Positions 25,363 to 33,968 of a stretch of 45,259 nt of DNA are shown here, in pieces. Within the stretch, counting starts at the first letter, position 1. Each line of letters begins with the position of its first letter. The notes beneath the pieces are model-generated. The model had not been told where the DNA came from. It saw only the letters and a program-made list of their open reading frames with translations, and searched no databases. A program made the position numbers and the translations under genes. Origin of the DNA: an uncultured Prevotella sp. (lineage in GTDB: Bacteria > Bacteroidota > Bacteroidia > Bacteroidales > Bacteroidaceae); the NCBI GenBank assembly GCA_900550365.1, contig URRR01000017.1:1-45259 (forward strand), in the 5' to 3' direction.

Positions 25363-26901
25363 TTAATAATTGTTCTGCGTGAGCGTGCCCTGTGCGGCGT
25401 CAATCTCGGCCTGCGGTATGGGCAGATACTTCTTGCTTTCGCTCCACGTATTGGTGCGGTAGCCGTACTGGTCGGGCACAAGCGTGGTTGCGGCCTTGCC
25501 TGTACGCACGAGGTCCCAGTAGCGTTTGCCTTCGCCTACGAACTCAAGGCGGCGCTCGTTGATGATGTTGTCAAGCGTCGGGTCAACCTGGTCGGTCAGT
25601 CCGGCACGGCTGTGCACTCTGTTGAGGTACTGGCTTGCCAGCCCCGTGTCGCCTCCCGTGCGTACCAGCAGCTCGGCAGCGTTGAGCAGAGTCTCGGCAT
25701 AGCGGTAGACGCGCAGGTTGTTGTTGAAGTTCAGGTCGCCGTCGGCAAGCTGGCCCTCAAGGTTGGCCGTCCTGGCGATATACTTGCCCAGGAAGTAGCC
25801 TGTGTCCTGATAACGGTGCTCATATGTGCCGTGTGCTTCGGCGTCAAAGCAGGTTACGTCGCGGCGCTCGTCGCCGTCAGCATACATCTGGAAGGTCTCC
25901 AGACGCACGGGAGCGAAGCCCCAGCCCTGGTCTATGCCCTCGGTGTCGCCCTCGTTGGCTGAAAATCCGTAAGGCGTTATGAGCCTCGGCAGACATGTTC
26001 CGCCGGCTACGAGCGGGCCGCTGTATGAGCGTACGGCGTTCTGTGACTTGTAGTTGATTTCAAAAATAGACTCCTTGCCCCACTCGCCGGTCTCCTCGAA
26101 TATTGCCGCATACGAGTCGAGAAGGTCGTAAGAGGGGTCGTTGATGATTTCCTGCATGTACTGCAGGGCCTTGGCGTAGCGGCTCTCGTCGTTCTGATAC
26201 ATCACCATGTCGGCGTAAAGCATGTAGGCCATGGCCTGCGAAACCTTGCCCACGTTGCTCTCGGTGCCTGCGTCTTCCCACTGCATCGGCAGCGCGTCGG
26301 CGTTGATTACGTCCTCAAGGTCGGTGATGACAGCCTCATACACATCGTCGGCAGACTTCTGCTCGGCGAGGTAAGGAAACTCAAGGTTGTCCATGTAGAA
26401 AGGTATGTTGCCCCAGAACTTCCACAGATTGCAGTAGTAATATGCTCTGAGCACGCGTGCCTGGGCGTTCCATGAGGCCTTGTTCTCGTCGCTTATGTCG
26501 TCGGCAGCCCAGCCGATGTAGGTCAGCACGTCGTTGCAGCGCTTCACGCCGGTGAACTCGCAGGTCCACAGACCGCTCATGCAGTTCTCCGGATTGGCCT
26601 CGAAGTTCATCATGAGGTGCCAGTACTGGTTGTCGGTACGGTCAGAACCGCCCACCCAGATGTCGTCAGCCATGATGTCGCTCATTATGTTGACGGGGTT
26701 ATACTGACTGCCGTCCCAGTCGGGCCAGTGCAGCGGATCGTAGGCCGCGACAAGCGCCTCGTAGACGTGGTCCTCGGTTGTGTAATATTCTTCTATCGGG
26801 TTCTGCGTCGGCGGAGTGACCTCGAGGAAGTCGTCACTGCAGCCGGTGGCAACCACTGATACGGCCAACAGCAGGCCGGAAAATATCTTGATAGTCTTCA
26901 T
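25363..26901 (-). CDS. SusD-family nutrient-binding outer-membrane lipoprotein
   Basis: This 512-residue SusD/RagB-family protein covers its SusC partner barrel and delivers glycans to it. The lipobox Cys is residue 21 (VVATGC). The N-terminal helical TPR-like part contains DDFLEVTPPTQNPIEEYYTT, typical of SusD. Conserved C-terminal elements are ETLLNAAELLVRTGG and the closing IINERRLEFVGEGKRYWDLVRTG. It is paired with the SusC gene directly upstream (112-bp gap with a hairpin) and with the surface glycan-binding gene 23 bp downstream. Surface location and glycan binding are family knowledge; the beta-glucan preference comes from the neighbouring GH16 and GH3 genes. Confidence 0.96.
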   Translation of the reverse strand: MKTIKIFSGLLLAVSVVATGCSDDFLEVTPPTQNPIEEYYTTEDHVYEALVAAYDPLHWPDWDGSQYNPVNIMSDIMADDIWVGGSDRTDNQYWHLMMNFEANPENCMSGLWTCEFTGVKRCNDVLTYIGWAADDISDENKASWNAQARVLRAYYYCNLWKFWGNIPFYMDNLEFPYLAEQKSADDVYEAVITDLEDVINADALPMQWEDAGTESNVGKVSQAMAYMLYADMVMYQNDESRYAKALQYMQEIINDPSYDLLDSYAAIFEETGEWGKESIFEINYKSQNAVRSYSGPLVAGGTCLPRLITPYGFSANEGDTEGIDQGWGFAPVRLETFQMYADGDERRDVTCFDAEAHGTYEHRYQDTGYFLGKYIARTANLEGQLADGDLNFNNNLRVYRYAETLLNAAELLVRTGGDTGLASQYLNRVHSRAGLTDQVDPTLDNIINERRLEFVGEGKRYWDLVRTGKAATTLVPDQYGYRTNTWSESKKYLPIPQAEIDAAQGTLTQNNY

Positions 26902-26937
26902 TTTATTATCTGTTTTTTAGTTATCGCGGGTTTTGCG

Positions 26938-26978
26938 GCGCGTGGCCGGCGGCCTTTCGCTGTCCGCCCGGCGTGCGC
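26938..26978 (-). other. GC-rich hairpin between susC- and susD-type genes
   Basis: The arms 26938-26952 and 26964-26978 pair over 15 positions with two mismatches and two G-U pairs. There is no T tract after the stem. It may influence the relative amount of SusC and SusD mRNA by processing or by stabilising one side. Confidence 0.45.
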
Positions 26979-27013
26979 ATGTGCCGCTACAGCCGCTCAA
27001 CCGTTGTTTGAAT

Positions 27014-30000
27014 TTAGAACTCCAGGTTAAATCCTACACGCCAGACGCGGGCCTGGGGGTAAACGCCGTAGTCAACACCGAGCGACGTTCCGCCTGAGGA
27101 TATTTCCGGGTCAAAGCCGTGGTACTTGGTGAATGTAAAGAGGTTCTCGGCCGATACATATACTCTAAGCCTGTTGATGAACACCTTCTGAGTAAGATTC
27201 TGGGGCAGAGTGTAGCCCAGCTCGATGTTCTTAAGGCGCAGATAAGAGCCGTCATAGACGTAAAGGTCAGAAGATTTCCAGTTGTCTGACGAGTCGCCGA
27301 CGATGAATATCGGGTACTTGTCTGACGTGCCGGGGCCTGTCCAGCGGTTAAGCATCCATGAAGGCAGGTTGGTAGAGCGGATGTCTATACGGCGGGTGGC
27401 GTCGAATACGTCGTTGCCGGCCGTGCCCTGCCACATCATCGCGAAGTCGAAACCGCGCCATGCGGCGGTGAAGTTAAAGCCGAAGGTCCAGTCGGGCATG
27501 CCCTTACCTATCTTAGTACGGTCGTTGTCGTCAATCGTTCCGTCGCCGTTGATATCTACGAAGCGCACGTATCCGGGCTTTGCGTCAGGCTGGATAAGCT
27601 CACCGTCGGCATTGACGTAAGAGTTGACCTCGTCCCATGTCTGGAAGATACCGGCTGTCTTGAGTCCGTAGAAGTAAGGGAAGGGCTCGCCGTTAGACGC
27701 TCTCGTGATGGTGCCTACGCTCTGGAAGCTGTCATAGTTGGCGTAACCGGTGTCGTTGCCGAGGTTGATCAGCTCGTTGTGCAGGTAAGAGAGGTTGCCG
27801 CGGAAGTTGAATGTGGCGTCGGCAATGTTGAACTTGTAGCCGAGCTCAAACTCCACTCCGGAGTTCTCCATTGAGCCGACGTTGCCTATAGGCTTGGTCT
27901 CGCCGACGTATGAAGGTATGGCCATGGTCATCAGCATGCCGTTGGTCTTCTTCTTGTAATAGTCAACGGTGAAGGTCAGGGCGTTGTTGAAGAAGCCGAG
28001 GTCGAGGCCGATGTCGGTCTGTTCAGACTCTTCCCACTTGAGGTCCTGGTTAGAGAGGCCGTTAGGCTTTACGCCGTTGATTACGTTCTCGCTGTTGCCG
28101 AAGATGTAGTTGTTGCCCGTTGACGTGAGCACTACGTAGCGGAAGTCGTCTATGTTCTCGTTACCGTTCTTACCCCAGCTGAAGCGTACCTTCATGTTTG
28201 ACAGCCATCCGGGGCGCTTCTCCATGAATTTCTCGTTGGTGATGTTCCATCCTAAAGAGAAAGAGGGGAACGTAGCGTACTTGTTGTTGGAGCCGAAGCG
28301 GCTTGAACCGTCGCGGCGTACAGTGGCCTGAAGCATGTAACGCTCGGCGTAGTTGTAGCTCAGGCGGGCGAACATTGACGACAGCGTGTGGGGATTTGAC
28401 GGTCCGCCCCAGCCGTCGCGGTCGCCGTTCTCAGCCAGACCAGACGCGAAGTTGATGTAAGGTTTGTTCTCGTCGATAAGATAGTTGCGGCTTGCGCCGA
28501 GGGTCCAGCCCGTGTTCTTCATCGCAGACTGTCCGAGAACGACGTTGAACGTATGGTCGCCGAAGGTCTTGTCGTAGGTCAGCACGTTCTCAATCTGCCA
28601 TACCGTGCCGCGGTCGCTCTCCTGGCTTGCCGACGTCTTGTTTGAACGGTTGTTGCCCGAGAGGTAGTAAGTAAGGGTGTGGCTCTCGCTTCCCCAGAAC
28701 GACATGTCGGCTCCGTAAGAGATGCGGTACTTCAGTCCGTCCCACAGCTGCAGCTCGGCGGCGAAGTTGGTGACGAACTTATGGCTCCAGTTCTGCGCTC
28801 CCGGCAGTGAGAGAGCCATCATCGGGTTTACCATTTCGTTGTAAGTAGCGCCCGGGATGGTGTACGGATTGCCGTTGGCATCGTATATCGGGCGGTAGTA
28901 TCCGGCCTGAAGCTCAGAGTAGTAGGCGTCCTGTTCCTCGGCAGCCTCGCCCGTAAGGGTAGGCGTAAGGATAGGAGACAGGGCGAGAGCCGAGCCGAGC
29001 GGCGAGCCGTACTGTGAGTTTACTTCAATGTCTTTTGACTTTACGCGGGCGTAAGAGAGGTTCACCGTGATGTCGAGTTTGTTGAGCCAGTTGCGCTTCT
29101 TTGACTCGTCGAAGATGTTGAACTTGGTGTTGCTGCGCAGCGAGAGGCGCTGGTAGTTGGAGCGGTCATAGTTTCCGCCGATGATACCTTCCTGAGTGTA
29201 GTAACCCAGAGAGAGGTAATAGTTGACCTTGTCTGACGCTCCGCTTACCGTGATGTCATGATTCATCACGGGGGCGTTGTCATAGAACAGCTCGTCCTGC
29301 CAGTCGGTGCCCTCTCCGTAAGAGTAAGGGTCGGCATAGGGAGCGTCCATTCCGGCGTTGAGATAGCCCTCGTTCATCATTACGGCATACTCAGTGGCGT
29401 TGAGCATGTCGCGCTTGCGCCACTTGCTCTGCCAGCCGTAAGAGAAGTTGTAGTTCACCTTTACCTTGCCCTTCTTGCCGCTCTTGGTGGTGACGAGCAC
29501 TACTCCGTTGGCCGCACGTGCACCGTAGATAGCGCCAGAGGCGGCGTCCTTGAGCACCTCGATGCTCTCGATGTCGCTCGGGTTTACGAAGTCGAGACCG
29601 CCCTCGATAGGCATTCCGTCAACGATGTAGAGCGGGTCAGAGTCGTTAATTGTACCGATACCGCGCACGCGTATCTGCGCTGCGGCTCCCGGCTGGCCTG
29701 AAGATGATGTTACCGTAACGCCGGCGGCGAGGCCCTTCAGGGCGTTGTCCATGCGGACGGGCGCCGTCATGCCCAGCTCGTCAGAGCCTACCTTGGCGAT
29801 AGATGCGGTAACGACGCTCTTCTTCTGTACGCCGTAACCTACCACGACAAGCTCGCTGAGCGTTGCGTTGTCCTCTTTAAGTACGATGTGCATGTTGGCA
29901 GCGGCCTTTGTCTCAACCGTCTTGTAACCTATGTACGAGATAGTGATGTCACTGCCCTCGGGCACTTGCAGCTTAAAGTTTCCGTCAAGGTCGGAAACTG

Positions 30001-30157
30001 CGCCCTTTGACGTTCCCTTCTGGAACACCGAGGCGCCGATTACCGGCATGCCCTGGTCGTCGACTATCTGGCCCGAGCATACGAAGTCTTGGGCAGACGC
30101 TGTGACTGATACCAAGGATACCAATAACGTCAGGATAAATAGCTTAATTTTTTCCAT
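27014..30157 (-). CDS. SusC/RagA-family TonB-dependent outer-membrane transporter
   Basis: This 1047-residue TonB-dependent importer of oligosaccharides forms a 22-strand outer-membrane barrel with its SusD lid. A signal peptide (to VTASAQ) is followed by a carboxypeptidase-regulatory-like domain (about 24-108: GQIVDDQGMPVIGASVFQKG, SYIGYKT). Next are the TonB-box region (LSELVVVGYG) and the plug with the SusC hallmark VLKDAASGAIYGARAANGVV, then the barrel ending in WRVGFNLEF with a terminal aromatic residue. It is the first gene of the operon followed by SusD, binding lipoprotein, GH16, GH5 and GH3. There is no N-terminal signalling extension for an anti-sigma partner, so control probably comes from the divergent TPR-HTH gene at 31281. 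Confidence 0.97.
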   Translation of the reverse strand: MEKIKLFILTLLVSLVSVTASAQDFVCSGQIVDDQGMPVIGASVFQKGTSKGAVSDLDGNFKLQVPEGSDITISYIGYKTVETKAAANMHIVLKEDNATLSELVVVGYGVQKKSVVTASIAKVGSDELGMTAPVRMDNALKGLAAGVTVTSSSGQPGAAAQIRVRGIGTINDSDPLYIVDGMPIEGGLDFVNPSDIESIEVLKDAASGAIYGARAANGVVLVTTKSGKKGKVKVNYNFSYGWQSKWRKRDMLNATEYAVMMNEGYLNAGMDAPYADPYSYGEGTDWQDELFYDNAPVMNHDITVSGASDKVNYYLSLGYYTQEGIIGGNYDRSNYQRLSLRSNTKFNIFDESKKRNWLNKLDITVNLSYARVKSKDIEVNSQYGSPLGSALALSPILTPTLTGEAAEEQDAYYSELQAGYYRPIYDANGNPYTIPGATYNEMVNPMMALSLPGAQNWSHKFVTNFAAELQLWDGLKYRISYGADMSFWGSESHTLTYYLSGNNRSNKTSASQESDRGTVWQIENVLTYDKTFGDHTFNVVLGQSAMKNTGWTLGASRNYLIDENKPYINFASGLAENGDRDGWGGPSNPHTLSSMFARLSYNYAERYMLQATVRRDGSSRFGSNNKYATFPSFSLGWNITNEKFMEKRPGWLSNMKVRFSWGKNGNENIDDFRYVVLTSTGNNYIFGNSENVINGVKPNGLSNQDLKWEESEQTDIGLDLGFFNNALTFTVDYYKKKTNGMLMTMAIPSYVGETKPIGNVGSMENSGVEFELGYKFNIADATFNFRGNLSYLHNELINLGNDTGYANYDSFQSVGTITRASNGEPFPYFYGLKTAGIFQTWDEVNSYVNADGELIQPDAKPGYVRFVDINGDGTIDDNDRTKIGKGMPDWTFGFNFTAAWRGFDFAMMWQGTAGNDVFDATRRIDIRSTNLPSWMLNRWTGPGTSDKYPIFIVGDSSDNWKSSDLYVYDGSYLRLKNIELGYTLPQNLTQKVFINRLRVYVSAENLFTFTKYHGFDPEISSGGTSLGVDYGVYPQARVWRVGFNLEF

Positions 30158-30600
30158 TGATAAAGATTTTGGTTTTGTTTAGGTGTTTTCACATTTCCGT
30201 TGACAAAATTATTTAAAAGAGTATTATAAAAAAAGCCCGCAAATATAAAAAGTGGACGCCGGCATGTAACATCATGTACGTAAAACTCTGGATGTCAGCA
30301 CTTTAATTGGCGCAAGGCTTCAGTAAAAAAGTGGATTGATAATAATTGATGAAATTACACTTATTAAGAGATTTTTTGGTAAAATGAGGTTTTTATCTGT
30401 AATTATCGGCTCAAAATTTACAATTAATAGTTCATAATTTATAATTCATAAATTGCGTAACTTGGTATTTGCGGATTAGCAGTCAGCAGGCGTGAGTATC
30501 CGGATGTGTAATCCGTTAAAAAGGCTTGACTTTTTTTCAGGATTTCAAATCCCGGTACTCAATTCCGGCAGATTACACATATGCCGGAACGAAAGGCGGT
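30158..30600. promoter_or_regulatory. susC upstream regulatory region
   Basis: For the minus strand two -7-like boxes are visible: TAATTTTG at 30211-30204, with only TTTT at the -33 position, and TATATTTG at 30247-30240, without a clear -33 box. Weak -33 boxes would fit an activator-dependent promoter. Further upstream, ATGTGTAATC (30504-30513) recurs inverted as GATTACACAT at 30571-30580, and TTCCGGCA/TGCCGGAA pair at 30563-30570 and 30582-30589. These are possible regulator sites. An AT-rich stretch of TTCATAAT words lies at about 30420-30460. No coding region is seen. Confidence 0.4.
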
Positions 30601-30872
30601 TCATCCGCAGTTCAGGTGTATGACAAATAATTATTATCGACGAAGAAAACACCCGCTTGTAGGGACATAATTTATTATGTCCGCACGCCACGAAGGGGCG
30701 TATGAATTAAGATAAAAGTGAAAAGTTAAGAGTGAAAAATGGTCTTCGGCGATGATAAAACCGTGCGGGATATGTTTCTGCGAAACATGCGGACATAATA
30801 AATTATGTCCCTACCGGAGGGTGTTTACTGCCACATTTATGCCTTAACTTTATATACCTGAATTGCGGATGA
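30601..30872 (+). mobile_element. 272-bp MITE-like element, copy 1
   Basis: The element has terminal inverted repeats (left TCATCCGCAGTTCAGGTGTA, right end ATACCTGAATTGCGGATGA) and internal inverted repeats. The latter are centred on GGACATAATTTATTATGTCC (30663-30682) and its complement form at 30791-30810. A second copy of exactly the same length lies inverted at 37797-38068. Direct repeats GAAAGGCGG at 30591-30599 and 30878-30886 flank it and look like a target-site duplication. It encodes no protein and would need a transposase in trans. Confidence 0.75.
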
Positions 30873-30877
30873 CCCCC

Positions 30878-30983
30878 GAAAGGCGGCAAATCGCGCGCCA
30901 AAAGGCCGTCTTTTAGCTTGCGATTTGCCGTCTTTTGCAAGGCGAAAGACGGCCTTTTGTAAACCATTGAATATCAATGATTT
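30878..30983. repeat. four-module palindromic repeat, copy D
   Basis: Modules occur near 30879, 30899, 30922 and 30942, the last inverted (AAAGACGGCCTTTTG), followed by the tail TTGAATATCAATGATTTAT. The first module overlaps the right flanking direct repeat of the adjacent MITE-like element, which suggests that the element inserted into this repeat. Confidence 0.85.
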
Positions 30984-31019
30984 ATCAGACCGCACGCCTC
31001 CCGCGTATCCAGACACCTT

Positions 31020-31200
31020 AATTCTCCTTACTTATTTACTCCCTTACCCCTTATTAATAGCTAAAATTACTCCCTCCCTTACTCCTTACTACTTCCTCCT
31101 TCTCTCCTTTCTACTTACTCCTTTTTCTCCTTCCTCCTTACTACTTCTCTCCTTACTACTTCCTCCTTCTCTCCTTTCTCCTTCCTCCTTCTCTCCTTAA
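31020..31200. repeat. polypyrimidine low-complexity tract
   Basis: The plus strand here is almost all C and T, made of TACTCCTT, CTACTTCC and TTCTCTCC words with imperfect tandem repetition. It is the same word family, in opposite sense, as the purine-rich repeats after the LOG gene. It lies just upstream of the regulator promoter. No gene is visible. Confidence 0.75.
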
Positions 31201-31222
31201 AAATAAATCATTAACATAAAAT

Positions 31223-31253
31223 TTTGCAGGTTCATGATATTGTTTTAATTTTG
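31223..31253 (+). promoter_or_regulatory. Bacteroidetes-type promoter of the regulator gene
   Basis: TTTG at 31223-31226 (-33) and TAATTTTG at 31246-31253 (-7) are separated by 19 nt, the consensus arrangement. Transcription would start near 31260, giving a short leader of about 20 nt before the ATG at 31281. This also rules out the in-frame ATG at 31224 as a start. Confidence 0.75.
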
Positions 31254-31280
31254 CAACATCTATCTTTGTTTAATTCTTTC

Positions 31281-33029
31281 ATGAAAAATATTATCAGGAA
31301 AATATTCTTTACGCTGTTGTTTACGGTGCAGATGCTGCCGGCAGCGGCACGTGGCGGCACGCGTGCCGACTCGGTTTACCGCTGCATCGACAAGGCCATC
31401 GACAGCACCGGCGTGTATATCGGTGTGCGTGAGGCACGCATCGGCATCAAGCGCGACGGCTACCATGCAGCCAAAGGTCACGCCGCGCGGTATGCGGCGG
31501 CCATGGACCTCTACAGCGAGTACAGGCCTTACATGAACGACTCGGCCCTGATATGGCTGAGCCGGGCTGAGGATGAGGCGCGCCTCGGCGGCAATCCTGC
31601 CGGCGTTAACCACTGCCGTGTGCTGACGGCCTACCAGTGTTCCACCACCGGAATGTACACCGAGGCCGGCGACATACTGGCTCTTGTTGACAAGCAGGCG
31701 CTCACCCATGAGGGGCTCATTGATTATTACATGGCCTGCAACCACCTTTACAATGACCTCGGATATTACACCAAGATAGAGTTTCTGCGTAAAGAGTATT
31801 ATACCAAGGCAAGGCTTTATGCCGACTCTCTTATCTCAACGGCCGGCCTGGGCGAGGACATAGCCCTCGAGCTGCTTGAGACGCGGGCCTATAACGCCGG
31901 CGACCTGAAGACCGCCCTGCGCTACAGCGACATGCGCCTGCGCCTCGCCGCCCCTGATTCTCACAGCTTTGCCGTGGTGGCCTTTTACCGTTACCTTGAT
32001 TACAAAATGCTGGAAGACACCGACGAATGGACCTACTGGCTTGCCATGTCGGTGCTTAACGATGTGCGCAATGCCGTGATGGACCAGGCCGCCATGTGGG
32101 AACTGGCCAACCATATGCTCACGACGGGCGACATAGAGCGGTCATACCGGTACATCAACTTTGCCTCAGAGTGCGCCCTGAGGTTCAACACGAGGCTGCG
32201 CAACTACCAGATAACGCCCATAATGCAGGCCATTGACAACATTTACCAGATACAGAGCAGGAAGGAGAACACTTACCTCAAGATAGCCATTGCGCTTACA
32301 ACGCTCGTCATGCTGCTCGTGCTTGTCTTCGTGGCGTACCTCAACAGGCAGCGCCGCCGCCTCGCCCAGGCACGTAACGAGCTGAGCGATAAGAACGGAC
32401 AGTTGACCGCCCTCAACGCCGACCTTAAGCACGCGCTCGACGAGCTTGACACGTCTAACCGGCAACTTACCTCCACCGGCTACATGCTGGCCGACGCCGT
32501 GGCCGGCCTTGACGAGAGCAACAGAGTGAAAGAGAAGTACATCGGCCTCTTCCTCCGCCACTGCTCAAAGTATATCGACCGCATGGACGCCATGCGCAAG
32601 GAGTTTGCCGCCATGATGAAAAACAAGCGTTACGCCGAGCTGTACGACCTGCTCAGGCGGCAGGGCTTCCGCGACAGGGAGCAGGAGGAGCTGTTCGAGA
32701 TATTCGACTCTACGTTCATACGCCTCTTCCCGACGTTCGTCGACGAGTTCAACATGCTGCTGACGCCTGAAAACCGCATACATCTTGCTGACCAGTCGAG
32801 GCTGACCACGGGCATACGTATCTTCGCCCTGATACGCCTCGGCATTGATGACAGCTCGAAGATAGCCGAGTTTCTGCATTACTCGGTCAACACAATATAT
32901 AATTACAGGGCCAAGATAAAGAACGGCGCGGCCGTTGACCGTGATGAGTTTGAGAACCTCGTGAAGAGCATCGGACAGCCTCCGAAAGCCTCCGGGGGGG
33001 GTAAAATTAATAATGCCGGTAATGACTGA
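31281..33029 (+). CDS. membrane-spanning TPR-HTH regulator (DUF6377-type), probable PUL regulator
   Basis: With the start at 31281 the protein has 582 residues. A signal peptide (MKNIIRKIFFTLLFTVQMLP) leads into a periplasmic helical, TPR-like region. One transmembrane segment follows at about residues 333-355 (IALTTLVMLLVLVFVAYL), then a cytoplasmic coiled coil (QARNELSDKNGQLTALNADL) and a C-terminal DNA-binding-like part. There the segment IDDSSKIAEFLHYSVNTIYN, about residues 520-540, looks like a LuxR-type helix-turn-helix. This matches the DUF6377 family of Bacteroidetes. The gene is divergent from SusC, so the simplest view is a one-protein sensor that detects glucan fragments in the periplasm and activates the locus. 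No kinase or receiver domain is present. Confidence 0.8.
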   Translation: MKNIIRKIFFTLLFTVQMLPAAARGGTRADSVYRCIDKAIDSTGVYIGVREARIGIKRDGYHAAKGHAARYAAAMDLYSEYRPYMNDSALIWLSRAEDEARLGGNPAGVNHCRVLTAYQCSTTGMYTEAGDILALVDKQALTHEGLIDYYMACNHLYNDLGYYTKIEFLRKEYYTKARLYADSLISTAGLGEDIALELLETRAYNAGDLKTALRYSDMRLRLAAPDSHSFAVVAFYRYLDYKMLEDTDEWTYWLAMSVLNDVRNAVMDQAAMWELANHMLTTGDIERSYRYINFASECALRFNTRLRNYQITPIMQAIDNIYQIQSRKENTYLKIAIALTTLVMLLVLVFVAYLNRQRRRLAQARNELSDKNGQLTALNADLKHALDELDTSNRQLTSTGYMLADAVAGLDESNRVKEKYIGLFLRHCSKYIDRMDAMRKEFAAMMKNKRYAELYDLLRRQGFRDREQEELFEIFDSTFIRLFPTFVDEFNMLLTPENRIHLADQSRLTTGIRIFALIRLGIDDSSKIAEFLHYSVNTIYNYRAKIKNGAAVDRDEFENLVKSIGQPPKASGGGKINNAGND

Positions 33030-33167
33030 CAATCGTGGAAATATGTCGCTGCGCGCGGCTATGCGCTTTACGGCTGCGTGATTATGCCGCTCTGGCGTTA
33101 CAATATGAATCATGCCGCCTGCCGTAACGGCGTGTATGGATAAATGAAAATAACTTAAGATAAGGAT

Positions 33168-33707
33168 ATGAAGATAGCAGTATTTTGTTCGGCAAACTCT
33201 AATATTGATGCCGGATACTTCAAGGCGGCTGACGAACTGGGCCGCTGGGCCGGCGAGAACGGCCACACCATTGTGTTCGGAGGGTGTAACCTGGGGCTTA
33301 TGGAGTGTGTTGCCAGGGCGGCGCGCGAGGCCGGCGGGCGCACGATAGGCGTTGTGCCCTCGATAATCGAGCGCGGAGGCAAGGCCAGCGACAACATGGA
33401 CGTGACCATCCCCTGCGACAACCTGAGCGACCGCAAGGACCTTATGGTGGCGCAGTGTGACGTGGCCGTGGCTCTGCCCGGCGGCGTTGGCACGCTCGAC
33501 GAGATATTTACAATGGCGGCGGCCGCCTCAATCGGTTATCACCATAAGCGCGTGATACTTTACAATGTCAACGGTTTCTGGAACTCGCTCGTCGCCCTTC
33601 TCAATGACCTTAAGGCCAAAGGCGTTATCCGTGACGGCTTCGACCGTGACCTGCTCGTGGCCGACAGCCTTGAAGAGGTTGTGAGAAGGGTTGAGGAGAA
33701 GGAGTAA
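33168..33707 (+). CDS. LOG-family protein (cytokinin riboside 5'-monophosphate phosphoribohydrolase-like)
   Basis: This 179-residue Rossmann-fold protein of the LOG (lonely guy) family, often labelled TIGR00730 or lysine-decarboxylase-like, hydrolyses nucleoside 5'-monophosphates to base plus ribose phosphate in characterised members. The signature PGGVGTLDE lies at residues 104-112, with the catalytic Glu at 112. Other motifs are FCSANS near the N-terminus and GGCNLGLMECVARAA. It follows the regulator gene on the same strand after 138 bp in which I see no strong promoter. The last codons merge into a 44-bp purine-rich tandem repeat. Physiological role in this organism is unknown. Confidence 0.92.
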   Translation: MKIAVFCSANSNIDAGYFKAADELGRWAGENGHTIVFGGCNLGLMECVARAAREAGGRTIGVVPSIIERGGKASDNMDVTIPCDNLSDRKDLMVAQCDVAVALPGGVGTLDEIFTMAAAASIGYHHKRVILYNVNGFWNSLVALLNDLKAKGVIRDGFDRDLLVADSLEEVVRRVEEKE

Positions 33708-33830
33708 GTAAAAGTAGTTAAAGTAGTAAGTAGGAAGGAGAGAAGGAGTAAGTAGAAGTAGTTAAAGTAGTAAGTAGGAAGGAGAGAAGGAGTAAGTAAA
33801 AGGAGTTAAAGTAGTTAGAAGGAGTTAACG
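33701..33830 (+). repeat. 44-bp purine-rich tandem repeat starting inside a stop codon context
   Basis: Units at 33701-33744 and 33745-33788 are nearly identical (they begin GGAGTAAGTA and end GGAAGGAGAGAA), and a third, diverged unit starts at 33789. The first unit begins with the last sense codon and stop of the LOG gene (GAG TAA). The words resemble Shine-Dalgarno cores (AAGGAG, GGAG). The third unit runs into the left arm of the long hairpin at 33798. Confidence 0.85.
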
Positions 33831-33955
33831 CGCCCTGCGGGCGCTAAGTAGTTAGAGTCAAATGCCTTGTAAACATAAGGGCTGGAAACTAATGACTTTA
33901 ACTACTTAGCGCCCGCAGGGCGCGTTAACTCCTTCTAACTCCTTTAACTCCTTTT
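33798..33955. terminator. 63-bp near-perfect inverted repeat, bidirectional terminator candidate
   Basis: Arms 33798-33860 and 33893-33955 are reverse complements at 61 of 63 positions, with a 32-nt loop. A GC core, GCGCCCTGCGGGCGC, sits in each arm. The structure lies between the convergent LOG and flavodiiron genes, so it could end transcription from both sides. The arms are far longer than an ordinary intrinsic terminator. Confidence 0.85.
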
Positions 33956-33968
33956 GCAAGAGTATTCG

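Noticed and set aside
31224..31280. Longer start of the regulator at 31224
   Set aside because: The ATG at 31224 lies inside the promoter; the ATG at 31281 directly precedes a good signal peptide.
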